NCBI GenBank assembly: GCA_014323865.1
Contig: JACONG010000010.1
Coordinates: 124,001 to 188,000, forward strand
DNA: 64,000 nucleotides
From: Rhodospirillales bacterium
Lineage (GTDB): Bacteria; Pseudomonadota; Alphaproteobacteria; SP197
Direction of reading: 5' to 3'
The translations under genes were made by a program, and so were the position numbers. The notes below the pieces were generated by a model. It saw nothing but the letters and a program-made list of their open reading frames with translations, was not told the DNA's origin and searched no databases. Shown one piece after another: positions 17,359 to 25,161 of the stretch. The first letter of the stretch is position 1. Every line of letters begins with the position of its first letter.

Positions 17359-18621
17359 GTGTCCCGGCAAGACCTCGAAAGCATCGCTCCAGACAGCAAC
17401 ACACTGGCCCGCAACACACCGGGTCTTGCGCAGCACGACGCTGAACCGCAGATCGACATGAAGCGCATGCGTGCCTACCGGCTGGGCCGCATTCAGGAGC
17501 AGCTCGGGCGCCTCGATATCGGCGGCATCATCCTCTACGACCCGCTCAACATCCGCTACGCGACCGGCTCGTCCAACATGCAGGTCTGGTTCACCCACAA
17601 CCCGATCCGCTACTGCTGGGTCCCGGTCGAAGGCGTGCCGGTGCTGTTCGACTATGCGAAGTCGATGCACCTCCATGGCCATCTGGAAACCATCCGCGAG
17701 GTCCGGCCGGCGATCGGCTACATTTACATGACCGCCTCCGAACGTATCGATGAGCGGGTCGCGCTCTGGGCAAGGGACATCGACGAGGTCATGCGCGGCG
17801 ACAACGCGGGCAAGCGCATTGCCGCCGACCGTCTCGATTTCGAGGGTGCCAACGCCCTGCAGGCGATGGGTTACGAACTCCACAGCGGCACGCGCGTCAC
17901 CGAGCTGGCGCGCGTCATCAAGTCCGACGACGAGGTCGCCGCCATGTGCATCGCGATCTCGGCCTGCGAGGCCGGCATGACGAAGATGCATGAGGAGCTC
18001 CGGCCCGGCATCACCGAGATCGAGCTCTGGTCGCATCTCCACCGGGTCAACATCGCGCTCGGCGGCGAATGGATCGAGACCCGGCTTCTGGCATCGGGCG
18101 GGCGCACGAACCCGTGGTTCCGCGAGGCGTCCAGCCGGATCATCCGGGCCGGCGAGCTGGTCGCCTTCGACACCGATCTCGTCGGACCGCTGGGCTACTG
18201 CGCCGATATCTCACGCACGTACTTCTGCGGGCCCGGGCGCCCGACCGACGAACAGAAGCGGCTCTACACCTATGCCTACGAGCAGGTGCAGCACAACATC
18301 GACATGCTGCAGCCCGGCATGACCTTCGTCGAGGCGGCCCAAAAGTCCTGGCGCATCCCCAACGAGTTCCACGCCCGCCGCTATGGCATCACCGCCCACG
18401 GCGTCGGCCTGGTCGACGAGTACCCGTCGATCGCCTTCACCGACAATGCCGATATGTCGTCGACCGGCATGCTGGAGACCGGCATGACGCTCTGCGTCGA
18501 AAGCTACATCGGTGCCGAGGACGGCAACGAAGGCGTGAAACTCGAAGAGCAGGTCCTGATCACCGACAAGGGTGCGGCACGGCTCTCGACCTTCCCTTAC
18601 GAGGATGTGCTGCTGAACTGA
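17359..18621 (+). CDS. DddP-like M24-fold enzyme (candidate DMSP lyase), copy 2
   Basis: 420 residues from a GTG 8 bp after the stop of copy 1, so the two are cotranscribed. It is a clear tandem duplicate: the QHDAEPQID, SSNMQVW, GGEWIETRLL, SGGRTNPWFRE and SYIGAEDGNEGVKLEEQVL blocks are shared. Metal ligands: Asp271, Asp273, Asp283, His347, Glu381, Glu397. The proposed catalytic Asp is kept (Asp353 in HGVGLVDEYP), but the Trp after it in copy 1 and in DddP is Tyr here, and residues after FDTD differ (LVGPLGYCAD). The copies may differ in substrate, for example DMSP against another onium or N-methyl compound. A REP-like element follows the stop. Confidence 0.82.
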   Translation: MSRQDLESIAPDSNTLARNTPGLAQHDAEPQIDMKRMRAYRLGRIQEQLGRLDIGGIILYDPLNIRYATGSSNMQVWFTHNPIRYCWVPVEGVPVLFDYAKSMHLHGHLETIREVRPAIGYIYMTASERIDERVALWARDIDEVMRGDNAGKRIAADRLDFEGANALQAMGYELHSGTRVTELARVIKSDDEVAAMCIAISACEAGMTKMHEELRPGITEIELWSHLHRVNIALGGEWIETRLLASGGRTNPWFREASSRIIRAGELVAFDTDLVGPLGYCADISRTYFCGPGRPTDEQKRLYTYAYEQVQHNIDMLQPGMTFVEAAQKSWRIPNEFHARRYGITAHGVGLVDEYPSIAFTDNADMSSTGMLETGMTLCVESYIGAEDGNEGVKLEEQVLITDKGAARLSTFPYEDVLLN

Positions 18622-18630
18622 CTGCCTCGA

Positions 18631-18670
18631 TTGTCATCCCGGCCGCCGTGGAGCGGAGAGCCGGGATCCC
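18631..18670. repeat. REP-like palindromic element after the DddP-like pair
   Basis: ATCCCGGC (18636-18643) and GCCGGGAT (18660-18667) form an 8-bp stem, preceded by TTGTC. The same TGTCATCCCGGCC ... GCCGGGATCCC design recurs at 52932-52974 in inverted orientation and in degraded form at 12634-12696. Such elements are common between genes in alphaproteobacteria. It sits between convergent genes and may act as a transcript end. Confidence 0.65.
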
Positions 18671-18715
18671 GACAGGCCCGCGCTGGCAGCCCCGCGATCC
18701 TCTCCAGGTCCCGGA

Positions 18716-19384
18716 TCATCGGGCGGCGATGCTGTCGGGGTGGCGCTTGAGATTGGACGGCCATCGGCGGGTCTCAGCGCGGCCACCGTCGAACATGCCG
18801 GCCTCATCGCCCCATGCGTCCCATCCGGGCCGGGTCTGGCGGGCGAACATCTCAAGATAGGGGCCGTCGATCAGCCGTTCGATGCGGTCATAAACCTCAT
18901 CCGGCTTGCGGCTGTGCTCGCGCCGGGGTGCGACCACAAGCTGGCGCACGTCACGGCCCTGGCGCTGCGGCTTGCCACGGGTTGCCAGCAGGCATTGTTC
19001 CGGGTTCGCCCGCGTCCAGTATCCCATCCCGGTGAAGAAATCCCGGTCGGTGTAGCTGCCCCTGCCGGTCGCCGACCGGTTCAGCTTCGCCCAGGTGAAG
19101 CCAACCGTCTTGTAGGTGAAGCCCCATGCCTCAATCAGGTCCAGCGCCCGGGGAAGGTGCGTGTCGGTCGTCCACATGAGCAGCGCCGCATCCGGGGCCG
19201 CCCATGACGCAACGGGGAGCGCTGCCAGGTCACGTTGTGACATGCAGCCGTAATGCGCCGTGGCGCTGCGACCCTCGCCCTTCCCGCTCCATGTGGCGAA
19301 GTGCCACGGCGGATCGGCGTAAATGACCGCGTAACGGCCCGCCTGGGGCGGGGTGCCCGCCCAGTGTGGCGTGTCAAGGACCAT
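18716..19384 (-). CDS. MT-A70 family DNA adenine methyltransferase (orphan)
   Basis: 222 residues; ATG at 19384 with an AAAGGA ribosome site. The N-terminus has the catalytic DPPW motif in YAVIYADPPWHFATW, typical of MT-A70 enzymes, followed by a beta-type layout (ALLMWTTDTHLPRALDLIEA, FTWAKLNR, TGMGYWTRANPEQCLLATRG, HSRKPDEVYDRIERLI). It should put N6-methyl groups on adenine in DNA using S-adenosylmethionine. No restriction endonuclease or phage gene is adjacent, so it is an orphan; such genes often come from phage or plasmids. Its promoter region is AT-rich against a GC-rich surrounding, and a 17-bp palindrome lies in its leader. Target sequence unknown. Confidence 0.88.
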   Translation of the reverse strand: MVLDTPHWAGTPPQAGRYAVIYADPPWHFATWSGKGEGRSATAHYGCMSQRDLAALPVASWAAPDAALLMWTTDTHLPRALDLIEAWGFTYKTVGFTWAKLNRSATGRGSYTDRDFFTGMGYWTRANPEQCLLATRGKPQRQGRDVRQLVVAPRREHSRKPDEVYDRIERLIDGPYLEMFARQTRPGWDAWGDEAGMFDGGRAETRRWPSNLKRHPDSIAAR

Positions 19385-19396
19385 GAGGGTTATCCT

Positions 19397-19413
19397 TTGA
19401 TTTATGCAATCAA
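19397..19413. promoter_or_regulatory. Palindromic candidate operator upstream of the MT-A70 gene
   Basis: TTGATT-TATGC-AATCAA, perfect 6-bp arms with a 5-bp centre, 13 bp upstream of the start codon, inside an AT-rich stretch (19385-19470) that also contains TATA-like runs. The position suggests repression or autoregulation of the methyltransferase. Confidence 0.45.
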
Positions 19414-19516
19414 GGAAACCCTATATCTTGTTGAGATTCAAGCATTTTCTGGTTTATCCTTAAATTACACAGATGTTGAGGTTCGTGCTTGTCCCCAGCC
19501 CAAGATGTCGTGGTCG

Positions 19517-20329
19517 TCAGGCCAGATCCGGGTATCCCAGAGCGGCTGCCTGTTGCTCCATTGCCTCGATCGTGTGGTAGACCGAGGCCGGCAGAAAGTT
19601 GAATCCGGCCAGCCGCACGGCCTTTCGGGCCTCGGCGACATCGGTGTTCCCGGACGCCTCGACCAGAGCCAGTTGCATCGCCTCGACCTCCTCGTCGCGC
19701 CGCCCGATATGGGTGACATAGGGCAGGTTCGGCGCGAGCGGGGTGGTGGTGAGCAGACGCGTGCCTGCAACCCGTTCGGGCATCGTGTCGCACCACAGTG
19801 CGTGGGACACGCAGTCGATGGCGCAGACGTCGGCCTCGCCCTCCGCCACCTTGCGCAGCGAGGCGTGGTGATGTCCCGTTTCGATCACCTTGCTGAAGAA
19901 GCGGCCGCCGCGGGCATGGGGCGCGACCGTGGCGCGCAGCGCGTTGAAACCGGATTGGGAGTCGAAGCCGTTCACCGCGGCGCGTTTGCCGCGCAGGTCC
20001 CCGATCGACGTCGCGGGGTCATCGTCACGGACCATGACAACGCTGCAGTACTGGTGACTCACGGTGTGCGGCGCGCTGTAGAAGGGGATCGCCACCAGCC
20101 GGACCTTGTCTGCGAAGTCGTGGGTCAGCGGATAGCCGCAGGTCTGGGAGAGCAACAGATCGGGCGACGACCAGTGATCGAACCGGTCCCCGAAGTCGCC
20201 GCGGTCGAGTGTGTCGGGCACATCGCGGAAGCCGTGACAGCGAAGCGCCGTGGCGATCGCCCGCCACCACGCATCGGTTGCCTCGCGCAGCGGTTCCAGA
20301 TCGTACATGGGCAGGCTGGCGATGGTCAT
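19517..20329 (-). CDS. PhnD-like (COG3221) substrate-binding protein without signal peptide
   Basis: 270 residues. The sequence follows phosphonate/phosphate ABC binding proteins: IASLPMYDLEPLREATDAWW, LLLSQTCGYPLT, YCSVVMVRDDDPATSIGDLRGKRAAVN, SGFNALRATVAPHA, and GEADVCAIDCVSHAL. There is no N-terminal signal peptide and no ABC permease or ATPase nearby, so it may be a cytoplasmic ligand-binding or sensor protein rather than a transporter part. The start overlaps the end of the GFA gene by 4 bp; the operon is XRE regulator, GFA protein, this gene. The ligand is unknown. Confidence 0.75.
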   Translation of the reverse strand: MTIASLPMYDLEPLREATDAWWRAIATALRCHGFRDVPDTLDRGDFGDRFDHWSSPDLLLSQTCGYPLTHDFADKVRLVAIPFYSAPHTVSHQYCSVVMVRDDDPATSIGDLRGKRAAVNGFDSQSGFNALRATVAPHARGGRFFSKVIETGHHHASLRKVAEGEADVCAIDCVSHALWCDTMPERVAGTRLLTTTPLAPNLPYVTHIGRRDEEVEAMQLALVEASGNTDVAEARKAVRLAGFNFLPASVYHTIEAMEQQAAALGYPDLA

Positions 20330-20766
20330 GCGTCTCGCCCGAACGAACTGCCTTCATGCCGGGTCAGGCCGTCGCAGATCTCGTACCAGTCCGGCTTGTC
20401 GGCGGTGAAGATGTGTTTCGCCAGCCTGAGGTTGGTCGGCTGATCGAGAGTGCCTGCCGAGACTGCGACGTAATCGGCAAAATCCGGCTTCCAGAACAGG
20501 CTCGATCCGCAATGCCGGCAGAAGCCGCGTTGCGCCGTGTCCGAAGCGCGAAACCAGGTCAGCCCCTCGTCCGTGTCGAATCCGAGCCGGTCCGTGTCGC
20601 AGGCGCTGTAAGCCGCGAAGTTGCCGTGCATCCGTTGGCACTGGCCGCAATGACAGGCGACCACCTCGCGCATAGCGCCTGTCACGGTGTAACGCACGGC
20701 ACCGCACAGGCAGCCGCCAGTGTTGTTGGCCCCGTGGTTGTCCTCGTGGTGGGCATTGCCGGTCAT
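20326..20766 (-). CDS. GFA family protein (glutathione-dependent formaldehyde-activating fold)
   Basis: 146 residues. Zinc-binding cysteines appear in the usual pattern: GGCLCGAVRYTVTG, then CHCGQCQRMHGNF, then GFCRHCGSSLFWKP. The fold is named after Gfa of Paracoccus, which speeds S-hydroxymethylglutathione formation; most family members have no proven activity. Middle gene of a three-gene operon (10 bp after the XRE gene; 4-bp overlap with the PhnD-like gene). A formaldehyde link would fit the demethylation genes upstream, but that is inference. Confidence 0.85.
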   Translation of the reverse strand: MTGNAHHEDNHGANNTGGCLCGAVRYTVTGAMREVVACHCGQCQRMHGNFAAYSACDTDRLGFDTDEGLTWFRASDTAQRGFCRHCGSSLFWKPDFADYVAVSAGTLDQPTNLRLAKHIFTADKPDWYEICDGLTRHEGSSFGRDA

Positions 20767-20776
20767 GGTGGAAGCC

Positions 20777-21637
20777 TTATTCGTCCATCGTTGCCAGGAG
20801 ATGTCGCGCCAGTCCCGGGATCTCCGGCGGCTGGACGACGGCCGACCGTATCAGGGAATCGAAGTGTTGCGTGAGTAGCCGAATATGGTCGGTGCTGTTG
20901 AAGACGAAATAGACCTCGCCCGTGTATAGCACCGCACGTTTGGGCCCGAAGATCGTCATCGGCGGTGCGTAACGCTCCAGAGCGTCGAAAAGAAACCAGC
21001 GCACCGTCGGATAGAGTTCGTCGGCCAGGGTTGCGATGGTTTCGAGCTGTTGATGCCGCGCCTCCGTCGGCAGGTCGCGCCAGATGCCCTCGCCGGCCGC
21101 AAACCCCTCCAGGGCATGGAGCGAACTGCAGATCTCCATATCGGTCTCGGGCCGGCGTGAGTAGGCAAGGTGGTCCTGGGCCGTGCGCACGGCGAGCTCC
21201 GGGCTCATGCCCTTGCTGGCGTTGTACTCGAACGCGTTGACCTGCCGGGTCTTCAGCAGATCGGGCAGGGTGGTCGGCACATAGCGCACCTTGTAGCCGG
21301 CCGCCTCGGCATGCCACGCGCGCAGCTTCCGGTTGGCCGGGTCCCACGCGTCGGTCGCGATCTCCAGCGGCGTGCCGATGATCGCGTCGTCTGCCTGCTC
21401 CTGCTGGCTCAGGCCGAGCAGCCAGTCGGCGCTGACCTGGCAGGTCTGCGCGATGGCCGCGACCGTGTCGGCGCGGGGCAGCCGGTCCTCCCGGGTGCTG
21501 AGAAGCTGCGACAGCGTCGAGCGATCGACGCCGATCTGCCGGGCGAAGGCGGCCTGGCTGCCGCCCTGCCGCTTGATGACTGCCATCAGGCGTTCGCGGA
21601 ACACACGGGTGGCGTCGCGTCTGTCGTAGGGACGCAT
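20777..21637 (-). CDS. XRE-family transcriptional regulator with ligand-type C-terminal domain
   Basis: 286 residues. An HTH of the Cro/CI type covers residues about 12-70 (GGSQAAFARQIGVDRSTLSQLLSTRE, quoted in part; then LPRADTVAAIAQTCQVSADWLLGLS). The remaining about 200 residues have no sensor family I recognise but look folded (YAPPMTIFGPKRAVLYTGEVYF). It is the first gene of its operon and is transcribed away from the fatty acid desaturase; two inverted repeats in the shared 160-bp region are candidate binding sites. It probably controls itself, the GFA/PhnD-like genes and perhaps the desaturase. Confidence 0.85.
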   Translation of the reverse strand: MRPYDRRDATRVFRERLMAVIKRQGGSQAAFARQIGVDRSTLSQLLSTREDRLPRADTVAAIAQTCQVSADWLLGLSQQEQADDAIIGTPLEIATDAWDPANRKLRAWHAEAAGYKVRYVPTTLPDLLKTRQVNAFEYNASKGMSPELAVRTAQDHLAYSRRPETDMEICSSLHALEGFAAGEGIWRDLPTEARHQQLETIATLADELYPTVRWFLFDALERYAPPMTIFGPKRAVLYTGEVYFVFNSTDHIRLLTQHFDSLIRSAVVQPPEIPGLARHLLATMDE

Positions 21638-21693
21638 GGTTTACCACAATTGTTGATAAAAATGAACATACGATGTCTTTGGTGACAAAGCGA

Positions 21694-21752
21694 TGCAAAA
21701 TGTTTGCAGAGTCACATTGTCGCGAGGGCTTTGGTGTCGCTCCAATGACACC
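21694..21752. promoter_or_regulatory. Two inverted repeats in the XRE/desaturase divergent promoter
   Basis: TGCAAA-ATG-TTTGCA (21694-21708) and GGTGTC-8 bp-GACACC (21733-21752), both with perfect 6-bp arms, lie in the AT-rich divergent region. They are the natural candidates for binding by the adjacent XRE regulator. No transcription start could be fixed. Confidence 0.45.
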
Positions 21753-21797
21753 CGACGAAAATGACATGTGACGAACGGGGAGGCTTCGTTGGGGCGC

Positions 21798-22763
21798 ATG
21801 ACAATCCGAACCGACACCTTGCGAGCAGACACCCCGGCGCTGTGGCGTCGCTGGGAACTGCCCACCTGGGGCGTGATCCTTGTGATCTACGCCAGCTGGC
21901 TTGCGCTGACATGGTGGCACGCCGCCTTGCCGGCATGGCTCATCATTCCTGTCGCGGCAATTCTGCTGTGCTGGCACGGCCATCTGCAGCACGAGGTGCT
22001 CCACGGTCACCCCACGCGCATCACCTGGCTGAACGAGCTCCTGGTCTTCCCGCCGCTCGGCATGTGGTTTCCGTACGGGCTCTATCGTGACACACATCTT
22101 GCGCACCACATGGACTTCCATCTGACATGTCCGATCGACGATCCCGAGAGCTGCTACGTCACGCCCCGGCAGTGGGAGCGGATGGGTGCGTTCCGCAAGG
22201 CCGTGCTTCGGTTCAACAACACGGTCCTTGGCCGCTTATCGATCGGTCCGGCCCTTGCGACCGGCGCGCTCTGCGGCGACGCTGTCCGTCGCTTGGCGCA
22301 GGGTGACACCACCGATCTCAACAGCTGGGTCCTGCATGCCATCGGCTGTGCCCTGGTTCTGACCTGGCTCGTCGGCGTGGTGGGCTTTCCGCTCTGGCTC
22401 TACCTGCCCTGCATGTATCTCGGGGTTTCGCTGATCATGATGCGGTCCTATGCCGAGCATCGTCCGGCGGTCTCGGTCGATCACCGCATCTGTATCAACG
22501 AGGCCGAAGCGCCCATGGCCCTGCTCTTCCTCAACAACAACCTGCACGCGGTGCACCACGAACTGCCGGGTACCGCGTGGTACGAACTGCCGCGTATCTA
22601 CCGCGAGAACCGGGACGCCTGGCTCGAAGCCAACGGCGGGTTTCTGTGGAAGGGCTACCGCGACATCGTCAGGCAGTTTCTCTTCGTGCCGAAGGACGAG
22701 CCTGTCCATCCGAACGTTCATCCGAATGTCGAAGAGCTGGCACCGGAGGCGCAGCACACCTGA
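21798..22763 (+). CDS. Membrane fatty acid desaturase family protein
   Basis: 321 residues from ATG 21798; a GTG at 21768 would add 10 residues but has no ribosome site, while GGGGAGG lies upstream of 21798. The three histidine boxes of integral-membrane di-iron desaturases/hydroxylases are present: HGHLQHEVLHGH, HLAHHMDFHL and NNNLHAVHHELPG. Hydrophobic stretches fit about four membrane helices. It should introduce a double bond or hydroxyl group into an acyl chain or similar lipid at the inner membrane, using O2 and reduced ferredoxin-type donors. The exact substrate is not evident. Divergent from the XRE operon. Confidence 0.87.
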   Translation: MTIRTDTLRADTPALWRRWELPTWGVILVIYASWLALTWWHAALPAWLIIPVAAILLCWHGHLQHEVLHGHPTRITWLNELLVFPPLGMWFPYGLYRDTHLAHHMDFHLTCPIDDPESCYVTPRQWERMGAFRKAVLRFNNTVLGRLSIGPALATGALCGDAVRRLAQGDTTDLNSWVLHAIGCALVLTWLVGVVGFPLWLYLPCMYLGVSLIMMRSYAEHRPAVSVDHRICINEAEAPMALLFLNNNLHAVHHELPGTAWYELPRIYRENRDAWLEANGGFLWKGYRDIVRQFLFVPKDEPVHPNVHPNVEELAPEAQHT

Positions 22764-22853
22764 CCGCGGCACCGCCCTGGCTGATCCCGTCACCTTCCTG
22801 ACCCTTCGCCTTGCGCTCGCCGTGGTGCCGCCTGCGCGGCTGTGGAGGCGTGC

Positions 22854-23912
22854 GTGATACCGCGCTTGCCATGGCCGACGCGGCGTCAGCTGCTCTGGGC
22901 GACGATCACGCTTGCCATCGGAACGGCGGGCGGCATCGTCTTCGATTCGGTCGGCGTTCCCGCTGCCTTCCTGGCCGGTTCGATGATAGCCGTCGCGCTG
23001 GCGGCGCTGGCCAGGGTGCCGGTCGCCCTGCCGATGCCCCTGCGCGAGGCTGCGTTTGTCATCCTCGGCGCGATCCTGGGTACGACCGTGGATCGCCGGA
23101 CCCTCGACGCCCTGCCCGAGTGGCCGGTCTCCCTTGTCGGCTTGCTGATCGGCCTGGTGCTGTTGATGACGCTGGTTCCGCTCTACCTGGAGCGGCTGCA
23201 CGGGATCGACCGCCGCACGGCGCGCATGTGCGCCATTCCGGGCGCGCTCGGCCATGTCGTCGTGCTTGCCCTGCAGCTCAATGTCGACGCACGGCGTGTT
23301 GCCATCCTCCACACCCTGCGTCTGGCCACGCTTCTCACGCTGATTCCTGCGGTCGGCGCGCTCAACGACGAACTCAGGCATGTTGCGCTTGCGGGCGCGA
23401 GACCGGCGCTCGACTGGGGTCCGGCGATCCTGCTGATCGCGCTGTCATGTGCCATCGTGCCGCTTGTGAAGACGTTGCGCTTCCCGGCACCGACCTTCAT
23501 CGCGCCGATGTTGTTCGTCGGCGGGCTCTCAATGACCGGTGTGGTCGACGGCCTCATGCCGGGCGAGCTTCTGTATCCGTCGCTGATCGTCAGCGGTTCG
23601 GTCGTCGGTGCCCGCTTTGCCGGGACGACGCTGCCCTACATGTGGCACAGCCTGAAGGCCGGTGTCGGCGGCATCCTGCTGGGCATCGTCCTGATGGGTC
23701 TGATGGCCTGGCCCGTTTCGGTGTTCACCGGCGTGCCCTTCGTCCAACTCTGGCTTGCCTATGCGCCAGGCGGCTTTGATGCCATGCCGGTGCTTGCCTT
23801 CTCGCTCGGCCTGGACCCGGCGTTTGTCGCGGGCCACCAGCTCATCCGTTTTGTTGCGATCAGCGCGGCGCTCCCGTTCCTCTTCCGCTGGCCGAAGGAC
23901 GTGGACTCGTGA
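22854..23912 (+). CDS. AbrB family integral membrane protein
   Basis: 352 residues from GTG 22854, chosen for GGAGG 5 nt upstream; GTG 22842 is an alternative. The protein is almost wholly hydrophobic, with about ten predicted helices in two similar halves, as in the duplicated AbrB/ammonia monooxygenase-like membrane family (DSVGVPAAFLAGSM and FPAPTFIAPMLFVGG; AFVILGAILGTTVD; YAPGGFDAMPVLAFSLGLDP). Function in this family is poorly known; names referring to gene regulation or ammonia oxidation are historical. It ends 73 bp before the first CRISPR repeat, with a hairpin between. Confidence 0.82.
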   Translation: MIPRLPWPTRRQLLWATITLAIGTAGGIVFDSVGVPAAFLAGSMIAVALAALARVPVALPMPLREAAFVILGAILGTTVDRRTLDALPEWPVSLVGLLIGLVLLMTLVPLYLERLHGIDRRTARMCAIPGALGHVVVLALQLNVDARRVAILHTLRLATLLTLIPAVGALNDELRHVALAGARPALDWGPAILLIALSCAIVPLVKTLRFPAPTFIAPMLFVGGLSMTGVVDGLMPGELLYPSLIVSGSVVGARFAGTTLPYMWHSLKAGVGGILLGIVLMGLMAWPVSVFTGVPFVQLWLAYAPGGFDAMPVLAFSLGLDPAFVAGHQLIRFVAISAALPFLFRWPKDVDS

Positions 23913-23921
23913 GCGCGCCGC

Positions 23922-23938
23922 CCTGGCCGAGCGCCAGG
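23922..23938 (+). terminator. Hairpin after the AbrB-family gene
   Basis: CCTGGC (23922-23927) and GCCAGG (23933-23938) with a 5-nt loop, 10 bp after the stop codon. No T-run. It may stop transcription before the CRISPR array. Confidence 0.35.
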
Positions 23939-23985
23939 CGCATGATGGGCCGGGCCGGCAGGCGTCGAACGACCTCGCTGACTGC

Positions 23986-24610
23986 GCTTCAATGAGGCCG
24001 GGGCACGTGTGCCCCGGAAGCGTCTTCAGCAGTAACAAGCCCTGCCCGTCGCACACCTTCGCTTCAATGAGGCCGGGGCACGTGTGCCCCGGAAGCAAGA
24101 CCGCCTGGTACCTCGTCGATGCCAGCAGGATGATGCTTCAATGAGGCCGGGGCACGTGTGCCCCGGAAGCCCCGGACCTTGCGGAGCCGCCACTCGGCGG
24201 CGTAGCCACGCTTCAATGAGGCCGGGGCACGTGTGCCCCGGAAGCGCTCCCTTCACTGAGGCGCACAAACGAAGACGGCGGAAGCTTCAATGAGGCCGGG
24301 GCACGTGTGCCCCGGAAGCTCGGCACCGGCTTGTGGAAGTCCGACCACCCGATGGGCTTCAATGAGGCCGGGGCACGTGTGCCCCGGAAGCAGATTTCGG
24401 CTTGGGTGTCCTTGAACTCTTGAAGGTGCTTCAATGAGGCTGGGGCACGTGTGCCCCGGAAGCGCCGGACAGTCCGTTCGAGGCGGCGGACCAATTCTCC
24501 GCTTCAATGAGGCCGGGGCACGTGTGCCCCGGAAGCTACTCGTTGCGCCGCTCGTCGAGATAGGATTGCTCAAGGCTTCAATGAGGCCGGGGCACGTGTG
24601 CCCCGGAAGC
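23986..24610 (-). CRISPR. CRISPR array, 9 repeats of 36 bp and 8 spacers, subtype I-G
   Basis: Repeats start at 23986, 24061, 24135, 24210, 24284, 24356, 24428, 24501 and 24575. On the + strand each begins GCTTCAATGAGG, has the core CCGGGGCACGTGTGCCCCGG and ends in AAGC. The core folds into an 8-9 bp hairpin, and the ends GCTTC/GAAGC are also complementary. Only the repeat at 24428 differs (one C to T in the first half). The spacers are all different and measure 39, 38, 39, 38, 36, 36, 37 and 38 nt. Read on the minus strand the repeat ends in ATTGAAGC, which resembles the 8-nt 5' handle (AUUGAAAC-type) of other type I crRNAs. Transcription is therefore probably leftward from the cas2 side. 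This fits the I-G cas operon next to it. Confidence 0.98.
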
Positions 24611-24857
24611 CGCCATCCTATAATCCATTGCAGAGAAACACAAATCCCGCGTGAATTCGAGCGCTGCCTTGCCTTGCAAGGCGGTCAGCCCCGAAATCCC
24701 GGCCCATGCGTTTACAATTTCAAACATCCGAATGATAACAGCCACTTGCAGGAATCGAGCGCTGGTGAGGTTCATATCGGCACCGGACCTCTCGAATCGA
24801 CGCGGCAGCAGGTCACGGAAACCCCGATGTCTCACCTTGTCCCCTCGGTTGGCGTTA
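24611..24857 (-). promoter_or_regulatory. CRISPR leader region
   Basis: 247 bp between the array and the end of cas2, poorer in GC than the surroundings. For leftward transcription a weak promoter can be drawn next to the array: TTTGTG (complement of 24639-24644), 16 bp, TATAGG (complement of 24617-24622). The leader assignment rests on the repeat orientation and on adjacency to cas2; the promoter is tentative. Confidence 0.5.
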
Positions 24858-25151
24858 TCAGATCACCGTTGCCTGACGTTGTACCTGCGAAAACTGCTTG
24901 CCGATGCTTTCGATCGCCGGATTGACCTTTGCGGCAGGGCCGACATCGAGCAAAAGAACGTGATCGTGGCCGTCCTTCACCGCCTCACGAAGCTCTGTCT
25001 CGAGTTCGGCACGGCGTCTCCTTGTCAGTCGACACTGGAAGACCGAAAGTTGCAGCCATTCTCCATATCCCTGCATGATCCTGAACACCCGCCGCCAACG
25101 CCGTTTGTCGGCGATGTCGTAAGTGACAATATAGAGTTGTTCCTTGCTCAT
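24858..25151 (-). CDS. cas2: CRISPR adaptation endonuclease Cas2
   Basis: 97 residues. The N-terminal ferredoxin-like strand carries the metal-binding Asp in YIVTYDIADKRRWRRVF, and the rest follows Cas2 (GYGEWLQLSVFQCRLTRRRR, HVLLLDVGPA). As a dimer it bridges two Cas1 dimers during spacer integration. It starts 10 bp after the cas4-cas1 stop and is the last gene of the cas operon, nearest the array. Confidence 0.97.
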   Translation of the reverse strand: MSKEQLYIVTYDIADKRRWRRVFRIMQGYGEWLQLSVFQCRLTRRRRAELETELREAVKDGHDHVLLLDVGPAAKVNPAIESIGKQFSQVQRQATVI

Positions 25152-25161
25152 GCAGAGACGT

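Noticed and set aside
16100-18621. Ordinary Xaa-Pro aminopeptidases
   Set aside because: The peptidase His-Glu pair after HGVGL is replaced by Asp-Glu-aromatic-Pro, and the GGEWIETRLL block is DddP-type.
24026-24573. Open frames over the CRISPR array encoding repeated LPGHTCPGLIEA or GTRAPASLK units
   Set aside because: They are translations of the DNA repeats and spacers, not proteins.
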